From contig JAQWYK010000034.1 in assembly GCA_029254025.1 (NCBI GenBank), forward strand, positions 124,001 to 188,000: 64,000 nucleotides of DNA, read 5' to 3'. Positions 51,750 through 60,215 of the stretch are shown here, one piece after another; position 1 is the first letter of the stretch; each line of letters starts with the position of its first letter. The translations under genes and the position numbers were made by a program. The notes under the pieces were generated by a model. The model did not search any database and was not told the origin of the DNA. It worked only from the letters and a program-made list of their open reading frames with translations. Source of the DNA: Crocinitomicaceae bacterium. Its GTDB lineage: Bacteria; Bacteroidota; Bacteroidia; Flavobacteriales_D; Crocinitomicaceae.

Positions 51750-51784
51750 CTAAAGTAAAAAGACAGTTAGTTCTTTAATGTAAT

Positions 51785-51856
51785 GGCCCATTCGTCTAGT
51801 GGTTAGGACGCCAGGTTTTCATCCTGGAAACAGGAGTTCGATTCTCCTATGGGCTA
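51785..51856 (+). tRNA. tRNA-Glu (anticodon TTC), copy 2
   Basis: Identical to copy 1 in all 72 bases; the copies are 35 bases apart and likely share one promoter. rpsT follows 29 bases downstream and may be read from the same promoter. Confidence 0.95.
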
Positions 51857-51885
51857 CTTTTAAAATAATATAATAAACAAGAATA

Positions 51886-52137
51886 ATGGCAAATCATAAG
51901 TCTGCTTTAAAAAGAATTAGATCTAACGACGCAAAACGTCTTCGTAACAAGTATCAGCATAAAACTGCTCGTAATGCTGTTCGTCAATTGCGCGCTACAA
52001 CAGATAAGAAAGAAGCTGAAAAGTTATATCCTTCTGTTGCTGCTATGTTGGATAAACTTGCAAAAAGAAATATCATTCACAAAAATAAGGCTGCGAACTT
52101 GAAATCAGGTTTGGAAGTATTCATTAGCAAGTTATAA
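51886..52137 (+). CDS. rpsT: 30S ribosomal protein S20
   Basis: An 83-residue basic helical protein starting [20 protein letters not shown], the S20 signature, with [18 protein letters not shown] and a C-terminal [15 protein letters not shown] block. It binds 16S rRNA early in assembly. Length is normal. It is followed by a strong terminator. Confidence 0.97.
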   Translation: MANHKSALKRIRSNDAKRLRNKYQHKTARNAVRQLRATTDKKEAEKLYPSVAAMLDKLAKRNIIHKNKAANLKSGLEVFISKL

Positions 52138-52156
52138 GAAACGTTATACCATACTC

Positions 52157-52188
52157 AAAGGAGATTCCCGAAAGGAATCTCCTTTTCG
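52157..52188 (+). terminator. Terminator after rpsT
   Basis: Perfect 12-bp inverted repeat (52157-52168 with 52174-52185, loop of 5) with a short T-run. The rest of the gap to the sigma gene (52189-52434) holds only the candidate promoters listed. Confidence 0.85.
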
Positions 52189-52292
52189 TGTTTTTGACAT
52201 TTTCAGCTTTCCATTCCGACACCCAGCCAGATATGCTTTTTCCAGAAGTTTATTTCAATATTCTTTCATAATTTTAAAAACTAATATTCCCT

Positions 52293-52320
52293 GTAACTTT
52301 TCAAAACTTCGTGCGTCTGG
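52293..52320 (+). promoter_or_regulatory. Possible ECF-type promoter before the sigma gene
   Basis: GTAACTT (52293-52299) and TCTGG (52316-52320) with a 16-base spacer resemble the -35 and -10 of ECF/sigma-E promoters (GAACTT, N16, TCTGA), suggesting that the sigma factor could direct its own transcription. A TAATTTTG -7-like element also lies at 52334-52341. Neither is confirmed. Confidence 0.3.
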
Positions 52321-52434
52321 CAGGATAACAAACTAATTTTGGAAGCAAAAGAATACAATAGGGTAGTTTTCAAAAAATCTGAAAAATATGCCCTACATTT
52401 ATGAAGTGAAGCAAGTCTTTGCATCATTATATAA

Positions 52435-53007
52435 ATGCTTAGAAAAAAGAAGACATATCAAGGATTCGAGGATAATCACCTCGCAGAAGAATATCGTCTT
52501 TATCCTTCGAATGCAATCATAAGCGAGATTTATCGCCGGTTTGGTCATTTAATGTTCGGTACGTGCTTAAATTATTTGAAAAATGCACAAGATGCCGAGG
52601 ATTGTGTGATGGAGATTTTTGCAAGGCTACCCGAAAAGCTTGCTAAATTTAAGATAAGTCATTTGAAGTCGTGGCTGTTCATGACAACAAAAAACGCTTG
52701 TCTAATGCGACTCAGAAAGAAAAAAATGCTCACCTCATCGTTAGAAGAAGAGTTAACCGAAGTGATTCAAGATGACCAAGAAAGAAGAACACTCGAGGTA
52801 AAACTGGAGGTACTTGAAGCAGCTATTACCGAATTAACTCGAGAGCAACAGCTTACGATTAATTTATTCTACTTGGAGAAGAAATCCTATCAAGAAATTA
52901 GTGATGCCCTAAAATTACCCCTGAAAAAGGTAAAAAGTGCCATCCAAAACGGAAAACGAAATTTAAAATTGAAATTAGAAAACCATGATAGTTTTAAATC
53001 TGCTTAA
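52435..53007 (+). CDS. ECF-type RNA polymerase sigma factor
   Basis: A 190-residue sigma-70 family member. Region 2 covers about residues 27-92 (IYRRFGHLMFGTCLNYLKN, VMEIFARLPEKL, SWLFMTTKNACLM) and region 4 about 125-180 (TREQQLTINLFYLEKKSYQE, DALKLPLKKVKSAIQNGKR). There is no anti-sigma-like extension. It overlaps the next gene by 23 bases, a strong coupling. It is independent of the first ECF gene (23270-23866). Confidence 0.92.
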   Translation: MLRKKKTYQGFEDNHLAEEYRLYPSNAIISEIYRRFGHLMFGTCLNYLKNAQDAEDCVMEIFARLPEKLAKFKISHLKSWLFMTTKNACLMRLRKKKMLTSSLEEELTEVIQDDQERRTLEVKLEVLEAAITELTREQQLTINLFYLEKKSYQEISDALKLPLKKVKSAIQNGKRNLKLKLENHDSFKSA

Positions 53008-54088
53008 TCAAATTTTTGGACGCAGAGATGCTATCTCTCGTGCTGATATTGATACTTACCAAACCGGTAAGGAAAAACAGCGCATTGAAGAACAAGCCGC
53101 AGCGGATGGGTTTGACAGCAATGCATTGGATGGCTGGTCAACAAGTGGACTAAGCACGGATGCCATGAAAAAAATGGATAATCTGATAGCACAGAGATAC
53201 GGCAGTTCTAATTATTCAATACTCGTCAAAACTGTTTTGGCAATACTCATTATCGGGATTGGATTGCTGGTGTATTTTTCTTATTCACCACAGGAAGAAG
53301 TTCAGTTAGCCGTTGTCACAGACACCGCGCTTTTAAACGAAGCAACGGAGCGTACGGAAATAGATTTAATTCCGGAAATAGAAGCCCTAGAAGAAATAGC
53401 CATAGCATCTCAAGTGAGCCCAAAAGAACTTATTGCCAAAAACATCGCACAAACAAAAGAAGATCAAAACCCTGAAATCGAAAAGGAAGATATTACTGCA
53501 ATACAACCACTTCCGGAATTACCGATAATAGAAAATAATACCTCCCCTGAGATAGCGCCGAAATTGATTTATAACCAAGCGAAAGAGATTTATCTCAGAG
53601 ACCTTAAGTTAATCGATTACAGAGCATACAGAGATGGTCCAATCACCACAGAGCGCCTCCGATATTCTGGGACACCGGCAAATCAGGAACATTGGGAGCA
53701 ATCAAGCAACGAAGAACTAGTTTGGGAAAAAGTGGAAATTCCATACATCGAATACATCGATAAAACAATGGAGTTGATATCACAAAACAAGTACAAAAAA
53801 GCATTACCTCGCCTTGAATTAATCCTTGAAAAGTACCCTGAGGATATGAATGCCAATTTCTACAGTGGATTTGCGTATTTCAACCTTGGAAAATACGATA
53901 TTGCCATACAGCGCTTTGAAAAATCGTTCTCTATTTCTTTTGGGAATTTTTACGAGGAAGCACGTTGGTTTAAATCGTTAGCGCTAGAAAACTTAACGGA
54001 AACATCGGAGGCGAAAAACCTATGGAAGGAAATCGTTGCCGAAAACGGTTTTTATGCCAAGGAAGCGAAAAAAAAGTTGATGAAATAG
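52985..54088 (+). CDS. Single-pass membrane protein with TPR-like C-terminus, probable sigma regulator
   Basis: A 367-residue protein: a cytosolic front of about 75 residues (DTYQTGKEKQRIEEQAAADG), one membrane helix (about 80-98, LVKTVLAILIIGIGLLVYF), a Glu/Pro/Ile-rich extracytoplasmic linker, and two or three TPR-like units near the end (KALPRLELILEKYPEDMNAN, FAYFNLGKYDIAIQRFEKSF). Overlap with the sigma gene and the topology point to an anti-sigma factor whose TPR part senses something outside the cytoplasm. No known anti-sigma domain is recognised. Confidence 0.68.
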   Translation: MIVLNLLNQIFGRRDAISRADIDTYQTGKEKQRIEEQAAADGFDSNALDGWSTSGLSTDAMKKMDNLIAQRYGSSNYSILVKTVLAILIIGIGLLVYFSYSPQEEVQLAVVTDTALLNEATERTEIDLIPEIEALEEIAIASQVSPKELIAKNIAQTKEDQNPEIEKEDITAIQPLPELPIIENNTSPEIAPKLIYNQAKEIYLRDLKLIDYRAYRDGPITTERLRYSGTPANQEHWEQSSNEELVWEKVEIPYIEYIDKTMELISQNKYKKALPRLELILEKYPEDMNANFYSGFAYFNLGKYDIAIQRFEKSFSISFGNFYEEARWFKSLALENLTETSEAKNLWKEIVAENGFYAKEAKKKLMK

Positions 54089-54169
54089 AGCTGCTTGTTT
54101 TCTCGTTTTGAAATCACATTAATATGGCATTGATTTTGTTAATTTCTTGTTAATTCAAACATAGAGGTT

Positions 54170-54604
54170 ATGAGAAATCTTGTATTATTTACCTTGTTAC
54201 TATCCATTTCTATCGTCTTTTCGAGTTGCAGAAAAGATCCCTATCATAAATACGCTCGAAAACTAAATGGAAACTGGCAGTTCACAAAAATTAATCTTAA
54301 AGAATATGGCGCACTTTTCAAAGAGGACTATCTTTCCGTTTATGGAAATTCTACGCTCCGCTTGGAAGAAGATCGACTCGCATATTTCGAACACAATAAT
54401 CGAACTTATTCAGGGAGCTGGGATATTCTGCTGGATGACTGTATAAATTCATGCAGTGAAGAGCTATTTATCTCTGTGTACAATTACGAATTCGACCACC
54501 TCATACAATTTAGTATGAATGACTTCACAATCACTAACCGGAAAATCAATGCCCAAACCTCCACCTATGAAGGAACGTGGACATACCGATTAGTAAAACT
54601 TTAA
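54170..54604 (+). CDS. Lipoprotein, possibly lipocalin-like
   Basis: A 144-residue protein with lipobox FSSC (Cys20) and a beta-rich domain starting YARKLNGNWQFTKINL, repeatedly punctuated by short loops, ending TSTYEGTWTYRLVKL. The opening W-containing strand and the closing strand resemble lipocalin-like Bacteroidota lipoproteins, but only the fold pattern supports this. Its stop codon overlaps by four bases with that of the convergent dehydrogenase gene. No operon partner. Confidence 0.65.
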   Translation: MRNLVLFTLLLSISIVFSSCRKDPYHKYARKLNGNWQFTKINLKEYGALFKEDYLSVYGNSTLRLEEDRLAYFEHNNRTYSGSWDILLDDCINSCSEELFISVYNYEFDHLIQFSMNDFTITNRKINAQTSTYEGTWTYRLVKL

Positions 54605-55764
54605 AAGGTACTACCTGACTTAACCATTCTTCGGAGTAATGGACTTGGTCGATAACGATCTTCTCCATACTCTTGGAATAAGTTTTCGAGCTTAGCCAAT
54701 ACATTTCCTAATCCCATCTCATTGGCCCATTGGAGTAATCCTTTTGGATAATTTACACCTTTAGTCATTGCCAAATCGATATCTTCCTTGCTCGCAATGT
54801 TTAAAAAAAGGGCATCTATAGCTTCATTCATTAACATTACTAGGATACGTTCTTTAATTTGCTCTCCGGTAGCAATATCCTTTATTGGCTCTGGAATTTC
54901 AACCCCATCAGCATAATTGTAGTAACCTCTACCCGACTTTCGACCTAAATATCCAGCTTCAGAGTGACGTTTTTGAGTGAAAGATGGTTTGTAACGCGGA
55001 TCATAGTAGAAAGCTGCAAAGACAGTCTCAGTAACAGTATAATTGACATCATTTCCAATATAATCCATTAACGTGAAGGGCCCCATTCGGAACCCACCCA
55101 GTTCTGTCATTGCCCAATCGATGGTCGCAAAATCTGCTATACCTTCTTCGTAAATCCGCAAGGCTTCCCCATAGAACGGACGTGCGACACGGTTCACAAT
55201 AAAACCAGGCGTGTCCTTTGCAAGCACCGTTACTTTCTCCCAACTGTCCACAAGTTCTCGTGTTACTTGAGTAACCTCATCGCTGGTTTGAACCGCAGGA
55301 ATAATTTCCACTAAGGGCATCAAGGGCGCAGGATTAAAAAAGTGAACTCCGATAATACGATTCGGATTCTTTAATACTGAGCCGATGGAAGCGATAGAAA
55401 GTGAAGAAGTATTGGAGGCAAGAATACACTTCTCACCAACAATCGACTCCATTTTTGAAAAGACAGCATGTTTTACTTCGATATTTTCAACAATCGCTTC
55501 GATAATCATTTCGCATCCAGCGAAATCGTTCATGTCCACAGAAAAATCTATTCGTCCAAAAGCTTCATTCGCAAATTGCTCTGACCATGTGCCTTTTTCA
55601 ACTAAGCGCATCATGATTTTATACAAGGAATTCTTTGCTTTTTCTAATGCTTCAGCGTTAATATCAACTAAGGCAACTTGGTGACCTGCTTGCGCAGCTA
55701 CTTGCGCAATACCAGAGCCCATTGTCCCCGAACCTAAAACTCCTACTTTTATTAAATCTTTCAT
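54601..55764 (-). CDS. 3-hydroxyacyl-CoA dehydrogenase (PaaH-like)
   Basis: A 387-residue NAD-dependent enzyme with a Rossmann start VGVLGSGTMGSGIAQVAAQA and the catalytic block RIIGVHFFNPAPLMPLVEII (His), followed by VLAKDTPGFIVNRVARPF and the C-terminal helical domain. It oxidises 3-hydroxyacyl-CoA to 3-oxoacyl-CoA in beta-oxidation or phenylacetate breakdown. A second C-terminal domain (about 290-387) is present as in PaaH proteins. It lies 1 base after the enoyl-CoA hydratase stop, so the two form an operon. Confidence 0.92.
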   Translation of the reverse strand: MKDLIKVGVLGSGTMGSGIAQVAAQAGHQVALVDINAEALEKAKNSLYKIMMRLVEKGTWSEQFANEAFGRIDFSVDMNDFAGCEMIIEAIVENIEVKHAVFSKMESIVGEKCILASNTSSLSIASIGSVLKNPNRIIGVHFFNPAPLMPLVEIIPAVQTSDEVTQVTRELVDSWEKVTVLAKDTPGFIVNRVARPFYGEALRIYEEGIADFATIDWAMTELGGFRMGPFTLMDYIGNDVNYTVTETVFAAFYYDPRYKPSFTQKRHSEAGYLGRKSGRGYYNYADGVEIPEPIKDIATGEQIKERILVMLMNEAIDALFLNIASKEDIDLAMTKGVNYPKGLLQWANEMGLGNVLAKLENLFQEYGEDRYRPSPLLRRMVKSGSTF

Positions 55765-55765
55765 C

Positions 55766-56539
55766 TTACTCTCCTTTGAAAACTGGTTTTCTCTTTTCTA
55801 AAAATGCCGAAGTTCCTTCTTTAAAGTCATACGTTTGTCCGGCCATCGTTTGCAATTCTTCTTCGAGCGATAGCTGCTGCGTCAAGGAATTGTCAAATGA
55901 AGCATTTACAGCCTTTTTCGTGAGCACCAATCCTTTCGTTGGCATTTTAGCGATTTTTGCTGAAAAACTTGTAACAAACTCACTAAACTCGTCATCTGCA
56001 ACTGCTTTATAAATCATATTCATTCGCTCTGCCTCCTTGGCATCTATACGATCACCTGTCATCATTAATGCAAGCGCCTTTTGCGTCCCCACCAAACGCG
56101 GTAAAAAATACGTTCCCCCACTATCTGGAATTAAGCCAATCGCAGAGAATGCCTGGATGAATTTTGCCGATTCCGCTGCGATAACGACATCACACGCCAA
56201 CGCGATGTTGGCACCAGCTCCAGCAGCGACACCATTTACAGCCGCAATAATCGGCTTATCAGTATTTCTTATTTTCTCAATAATTGGATTAAAGTGTTTT
56301 CCAACAATTGACTTCAATGGTGGACCTTGAGGATCAGTTGCTTCCGCTAAATCTTGTCCAGCGCAAAATGCCTTACCTTCCCCTGTTAATACAACCACAC
56401 GAACAGTTGGATCTGCATGACAATCATCCAAAGCCTTTTGAACCGCAAAAGCAAGCTCTTGATTGAAGCTATTAAACTTGTCAGGACGATTGAATTTAAT
56501 CGTCGCAATACCATTCTTATTTAAGAAATCCAGTACCAT
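55766..56539 (-). CDS. Enoyl-CoA hydratase/isomerase (PaaG-like)
   Basis: From ATG 56539 the enzyme is 257 residues of the crotonase family: FNRPDKFNSFNQEL, the oxyanion-hole block GAGANIALACDVVIA and FSAIGLIPDSGGTYFLPRLV, where the Asp of PDSGG is the catalytic acid of the PaaG/isomerase-type proteins. It hydrates or isomerises enoyl-CoA, possibly the oxepin-CoA isomerisation of phenylacetate catabolism. An open frame to 56605 adds a hydrophobic stretch with no family match and is rejected. It precedes the 3-hydroxyacyl-CoA dehydrogenase by 1 base. Confidence 0.9.
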   Translation of the reverse strand: MVLDFLNKNGIATIKFNRPDKFNSFNQELAFAVQKALDDCHADPTVRVVVLTGEGKAFCAGQDLAEATDPQGPPLKSIVGKHFNPIIEKIRNTDKPIIAAVNGVAAGAGANIALACDVVIAAESAKFIQAFSAIGLIPDSGGTYFLPRLVGTQKALALMMTGDRIDAKEAERMNMIYKAVADDEFSEFVTSFSAKIAKMPTKGLVLTKKAVNASFDNSLTQQLSLEEELQTMAGQTYDFKEGTSAFLEKRKPVFKGE

Positions 56540-56625
56540 ATTATATTTTTTTGCTAAGATAAATAAAATACAAGAAGTGGTTAAAAGGAGAACGTAGCAC
56601 TTCAAAAATGGGTGTAATGAGACAC

Positions 56626-57642
56626 TTAATCTACATAACGTTCGTATGCTTCGCGCAATCGTTTCTTCATTTCTTGGCGGAGCTCATCGGGAGCCATGAC
56701 CTCTAAGGCATCTGCGTAACTCAATAACTCCCGCACTAGTTCTTCTGAAACGTTTGCAAAAAGGTTAAAAACAGTCCTTTTCTTCCCTTCTTTCAACTTC
56801 TCTTGAGAAGCGTGAAGCGGTTGCGAATCAATATACTTTGCCGCAACATTGGTAGCCTTAAACGTTATATTCACCGGACGGTCATTTTCATTTGCAGTAA
56901 TACCTATGGCATGTTTGAAGTAAGTGTCTGGATTAAAATTAATAGGCACGACGCCATCTTCTTCGGAAGTTTGAAAATCAGAAATTCGATCCAACGCATA
57001 CGTGATAATCGTACTTTTTACCATATCGAAAGTTATAGCATACCATCTATTTCTGTATTCTTTCAATAGTAGCGGGGTTACCTTCCGTGGCTTTTTCTCC
57101 CCAGAAACGAAACTTTCGTAAGAAAAATAAACAACCTTTTTGTTTTCAATAGAAGACAGCAATGGCGATAAATAATCGCTACCTGTGTTACGAACACCTG
57201 TTTCAAATTGGACTTTATTTTCAACCTGAGGCTTTTTCGTATCTTCTACTGTTGAAACGCGATCAATAATTTTATCCAACGCGAACCCGAACTGTTTAAA
57301 AATTTCAGCATCCTTAAATTGTGCGAGCGTACTAGCCGCAAACTTAATAGACTGAATATCATCTTCAGATAATGGAATTTCGTTGATGGAGAAACTTTCA
57401 TCGCTGTAGTAATACCCTCCGTACCGTTTACTGTATTTGATGGGCGCATCCATCTCCATGCGCATCGCAAACATATCCTTTTCAATAGTCGAATCACAGA
57501 TATGTTCTCCCAAGGTGGAACCATAGAGAGCTTCTTCACAAGCAAACCGTAAGTCTTCCTTTCTAGGATAAGGGCGCTGTGCATTCTTCAAGCATTTATC
57601 AATAATACGATACCTCAACAAGGCATTTTTTATATGTGGCAT
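56626..57642 (-). CDS. WYL-domain transcriptional regulator
   Basis: A 338-residue protein with an N-terminal winged helix-turn-helix of the DeoR/YafY type (about 1-75, IDKCLKNAQRPYPRKEDLRF), a linker and a C-terminal WYL domain (about 160-250) with KKVVYFSYESF and EYRNRWYAITFDM. WYL domains sense nucleic acid or other ligands and control DNA repair, CRISPR or other genes. The gene is minus-strand, 86 bases upstream of paaG-like genes, and divergent from the YwqK-like lipoprotein gene; either could be its target. Confidence 0.88.
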   Translation of the reverse strand: MPHIKNALLRYRIIDKCLKNAQRPYPRKEDLRFACEEALYGSTLGEHICDSTIEKDMFAMRMEMDAPIKYSKRYGGYYYSDESFSINEIPLSEDDIQSIKFAASTLAQFKDAEIFKQFGFALDKIIDRVSTVEDTKKPQVENKVQFETGVRNTGSDYLSPLLSSIENKKVVYFSYESFVSGEKKPRKVTPLLLKEYRNRWYAITFDMVKSTIITYALDRISDFQTSEEDGVVPINFNPDTYFKHAIGITANENDRPVNITFKATNVAAKYIDSQPLHASQEKLKEGKKRTVFNLFANVSEELVRELLSYADALEVMAPDELRQEMKKRLREAYERYVD

Positions 57643-57665
57643 TGTCTAAATTTATAGATACACAC

Positions 57666-57673
57666 CAAAAATA
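57666..57673 (-). promoter_or_regulatory. -7 element of the WYL regulator gene
   Basis: Minus-strand TATTTTTG, about 24 bases before the ATG. No clear -33 partner. Confidence 0.45.
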
Positions 57674-57775
57674 ATGACTTCTCGCTGTTTCACATCTGAT
57701 TCGAAGGATTTTGTTACCAAGCATATAACATACAGCAAAATGAAACCTATTGCTATTTTTTAACATTTTATGCCA

Positions 57776-57803
57776 TTGAGTGTAGTTAATCCCACTAAAT
57801 TTG
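57776..57803 (+). promoter_or_regulatory. Promoter of the YwqK-like lipoprotein gene
   Basis: TTG (57776-57778), 17-base spacer, TAAATTTG (57796-57803), about 15 bases before the ATG: a full match to the Bacteroidota promoter. Confidence 0.7.
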
Positions 57804-57818
57804 CATAAAAATTGAGAT

Positions 57819-58424
57819 ATGCGTACCTTGCTTTACTTATGTTCTTTAGCACTAGTTGCTTCGTCTTGTGGGCCTTCTAACTCTCCAGAAGAAATTCGTG
57901 AACGACTCCTGAAGGGCGAATTCGATGCTTATACGCACACTGAACGTGTTCATTGCGACAGTATTTATATCGACTCTAACAATGTTCATTGTTATCCCGA
58001 CACTCTACTTTTTACAGGAGTGTGTTATGAGAACTACCCCAATGTTGAGACTACTTTAAAGGAAAAGCAGCTCTTCCAAGGCAAACTTCATGGACACGAA
58101 TTACTTTATTCTATGAGGGGCGACACCATAAGTATGAACCTGTATAAGAATGGAAAACTAATTCGAAAATCAATAGGAAAGGAAGAAGTTGTGCATTGCG
58201 ATTCTCTCGAGGCTGGACAAAACCTAGCAGGCGAGGATATTCTTTTATATTTCGACGAGCCATATAATGGTAAATGTCAAAAATTCTATCCAGCTCCTGA
58301 TTCCGATAAAGTTTACATAACAATTCCCTATCACCAAGGGAAAGTAGATGGTGAAATGATCATATTTGACAAAACTGGAACCCCTATTCTCAAAGAGTAC
58401 TACGTCAATGGTGAAAAAATGTGA
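57819..58424 (+). CDS. MORN/YwqK-like lipoprotein
   Basis: A 201-residue protein with lipobox VASSC (Cys17) and repeated short beta units of the MORN/YwqK kind, for example LFQGKLHGHELLYSMRGD, MNLYKNGKLIRKS and PYHQGKVDGEMIIFDKTG. Four more cysteines lie in the mature part. YwqK-type proteins are often annotated as toxin-antitoxin immunity proteins, but this one is an exported lipoprotein with no toxin next to it, so a surface structural role is more likely. It has a clean promoter and is divergent from the WYL regulator gene. Confidence 0.75.
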   Translation: MRTLLYLCSLALVASSCGPSNSPEEIRERLLKGEFDAYTHTERVHCDSIYIDSNNVHCYPDTLLFTGVCYENYPNVETTLKEKQLFQGKLHGHELLYSMRGDTISMNLYKNGKLIRKSIGKEEVVHCDSLEAGQNLAGEDILLYFDEPYNGKCQKFYPAPDSDKVYITIPYHQGKVDGEMIIFDKTGTPILKEYYVNGEKM

Positions 58425-58484
58425 TGGGTATATTGTGCTTGGCGAGTTATCGATTTAAGCTTCTAAATACCTGACTAATCCCTA

Positions 58485-59435
58485 CTAAAACTGCTCTAGC
58501 AGCTGTATCCGCTTCTCAATGGGGGGGTGTGTAGCAAATAACCCTCCTAACCCTCCAAGGAATCCCATAGCCGAATCTTCGGGCGCATTTTCAATGAACA
58601 TTTGTTGAATGTCTTCGGACTTCACAGTGTCAACATGATGGTTATTGGAAATCTTGCGTAAAGCCGACGCCAACGCCCTAGGGTTTCTTGTCATTTGAGC
58701 GGCGCCAGAATCAGCCAAGTACTCTCTCTTTCTACTTAGTGAAAACTTGAACAAGATAGAAAGCACGTACGCTACAACTGCTATCAATAGAATCACAATC
58801 ATTCCCTTATTATCATCTTTCTTGCGGTTTCCACCCGACATACTTCCATACAAAACACTTCTAAATGCAAGTTGAACGATAAAAGAAAATATACCCACGA
58901 AAATGATGGTTACAATCAGTAAACGGACATCCTTATTACGAATATGCATGAGTTCATGAGCTATTACTCCTTCTAGCTCCTCGTCATTCAATTTCTCAAT
59001 AATTCCGCGTGTAAGAGTTACCGTATACGTCTTTTCATTGATTCCGCTCGCAAAAGCATTAAGCGCAGGACTTTCAATAATGCGCAGCATCGGCATCTTC
59101 ATACCAATACTCATACACAAGTTTTCAGTAAGATTATATTCGCGCATGTGCTCTTTTCGAGACAGGGTATGAGAGCTTGCAGCAGAATTAATCATAGCCG
59201 CATTCGCAAAATAAGCGATGAGAAACCAAATTCCAACAACAGCGAGAACCAAAGGAATTGTTGGTATGTAAACAGCAAGTGCTTCTTGTAATGTGGGAGG
59301 ACCGTCTTCAGTAAAGTTAAAAAAGAACACAACGGCAAAAGTCGCGGCTAGAACAAGGAGCGGAAAAGCTAACAACAGCAAAATGGACTTTCTGTTGTTA
59401 GAGCTTATTTGTTGTTGAATACCTACGTACTTCAT
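58485..59435 (-). CDS. htpX: M48-family membrane metalloprotease HtpX
   Basis: A 316-residue membrane protease with two N-terminal and two later hydrophobic helices. The zinc motif HELMH is at 160-164 (Glu161 catalytic), with REYLADSGAA supplying the third ligand Glu. HtpX degrades damaged membrane proteins. It follows lemA, an order conserved across bacteria. A terminator-like hairpin lies between lemA and htpX. Confidence 0.93.
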   Translation of the reverse strand: MKYVGIQQQISSNNRKSILLLLAFPLLVLAATFAVVFFFNFTEDGPPTLQEALAVYIPTIPLVLAVVGIWFLIAYFANAAMINSAASSHTLSRKEHMREYNLTENLCMSIGMKMPMLRIIESPALNAFASGINEKTYTVTLTRGIIEKLNDEELEGVIAHELMHIRNKDVRLLIVTIIFVGIFSFIVQLAFRSVLYGSMSGGNRKKDDNKGMIVILLIAVVAYVLSILFKFSLSRKREYLADSGAAQMTRNPRALASALRKISNNHHVDTVKSEDIQQMFIENAPEDSAMGFLGGLGGLFATHPPIEKRIQLLEQF

Positions 59436-59448
59436 TTCGATATATTTT

Positions 59449-59480
59449 TAAAAAAGGCACCTAACAAGTCAGATGCCTTT
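59449..59480 (-). terminator. Hairpin with T-run between lemA and htpX (candidate attenuator)
   Basis: On the minus strand a 7-bp stem (59480-59474 with 59459-59453, loop of 14) is followed by a T-run from about 59455 to 59450. It lies inside the lemA-htpX transcript, 18 bases before the htpX start codon, so it may reduce readthrough into htpX. Confidence 0.45.
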
Positions 59481-59542
59481 AACTATTACTATTTTATTGA
59501 TTACTCGAACTTGAATGCCTAGCTTAACATATTAAGATTCCA

Positions 59543-60106
59543 TTAGAATTTTACTTCGGGCGCTTTATCCATCACAGCACGCTGGGTGTCGCCAAGGTCA
59601 AACATCGGTTCAGTCTTGAATCCGAACATTCCAGCAAAAAGAACATTCGGGAATTTCTGAACTGCAATATTTAATTCTTTCGTAGCACCGTTGAAGAAAC
59701 GACGCACTGCAGCAAGTTTATTCTCAATATCAGAAAGCTCATTCTGCAATTGCATGAAGTTCTGACTCGCTTTTAAATCAGGATAAGCCTCTACTTGAAT
59801 ACTTAAACCACTCAAAGCATTAGTTAATTCCGTTTCTGCAGCAATTTTGTCATTAATGGTTGAAGCAGATATAGCCTTTTGACGAGCTTGAGTAATCGCT
59901 TCAAATGTTCCACGCTCGTGCTCCATATAACCCTTTACAGCACCCATGAGCTGAGGCACTAAATCATGGCGTTGCTTCAATTGTACATCAATATCCGCAA
60001 ATGCATTCTCCCTATTATTACGTAATGTAACTAGTGAATTGTATATTCCTGCAATCAACAGCAGTAAAACACCTATAACAATTAAAATTATTCCCCAAGT
60101 TGGCAT
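59543..60106 (-). CDS. lemA: LemA family protein
   Basis: A 187-residue protein with an N-terminal membrane helix (about 6-24, ILIVIGVLLLLIAGIYNSLV) and a coiled helical domain starting NNRENAFADIDVQLKQRHDL, with VPQLMGAVKGYMEHERGTFE and the end motif FGFKTEPMFDLGD. These are the LemA hallmarks; its function is unknown but it is linked to HtpX, encoded downstream. It has its own promoter. Confidence 0.94.
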   Translation of the reverse strand: MPTWGIILIVIGVLLLLIAGIYNSLVTLRNNRENAFADIDVQLKQRHDLVPQLMGAVKGYMEHERGTFEAITQARQKAISASTINDKIAAETELTNALSGLSIQVEAYPDLKASQNFMQLQNELSDIENKLAAVRRFFNGATKELNIAVQKFPNVLFAGMFGFKTEPMFDLGDTQRAVMDKAPEVKF

Positions 60107-60132
60107 AGTTTTATTCTTTAAAATTATTTAGT

Positions 60133-60140
60133 CAAATATA
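60133..60140 (-). promoter_or_regulatory. -7 element of lemA-htpX
   Basis: Minus-strand TATATTTG, about 27 bases before ATG 60106. No clear -33 partner. Confidence 0.45.
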
Positions 60141-60215
60141 ATCAAAATAAATAGCTCTTATCCGAATTAAGATATTTTGGGAAAACGTGATTCACAAAAA
60201 TATAAAAACGAAACT

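Noticed and set aside
51678-51856. tRNA pair as an integration (att) site
   Set aside because: The 72-base repeat is simply two tRNA genes; no integrase, phage or island genes lie near.
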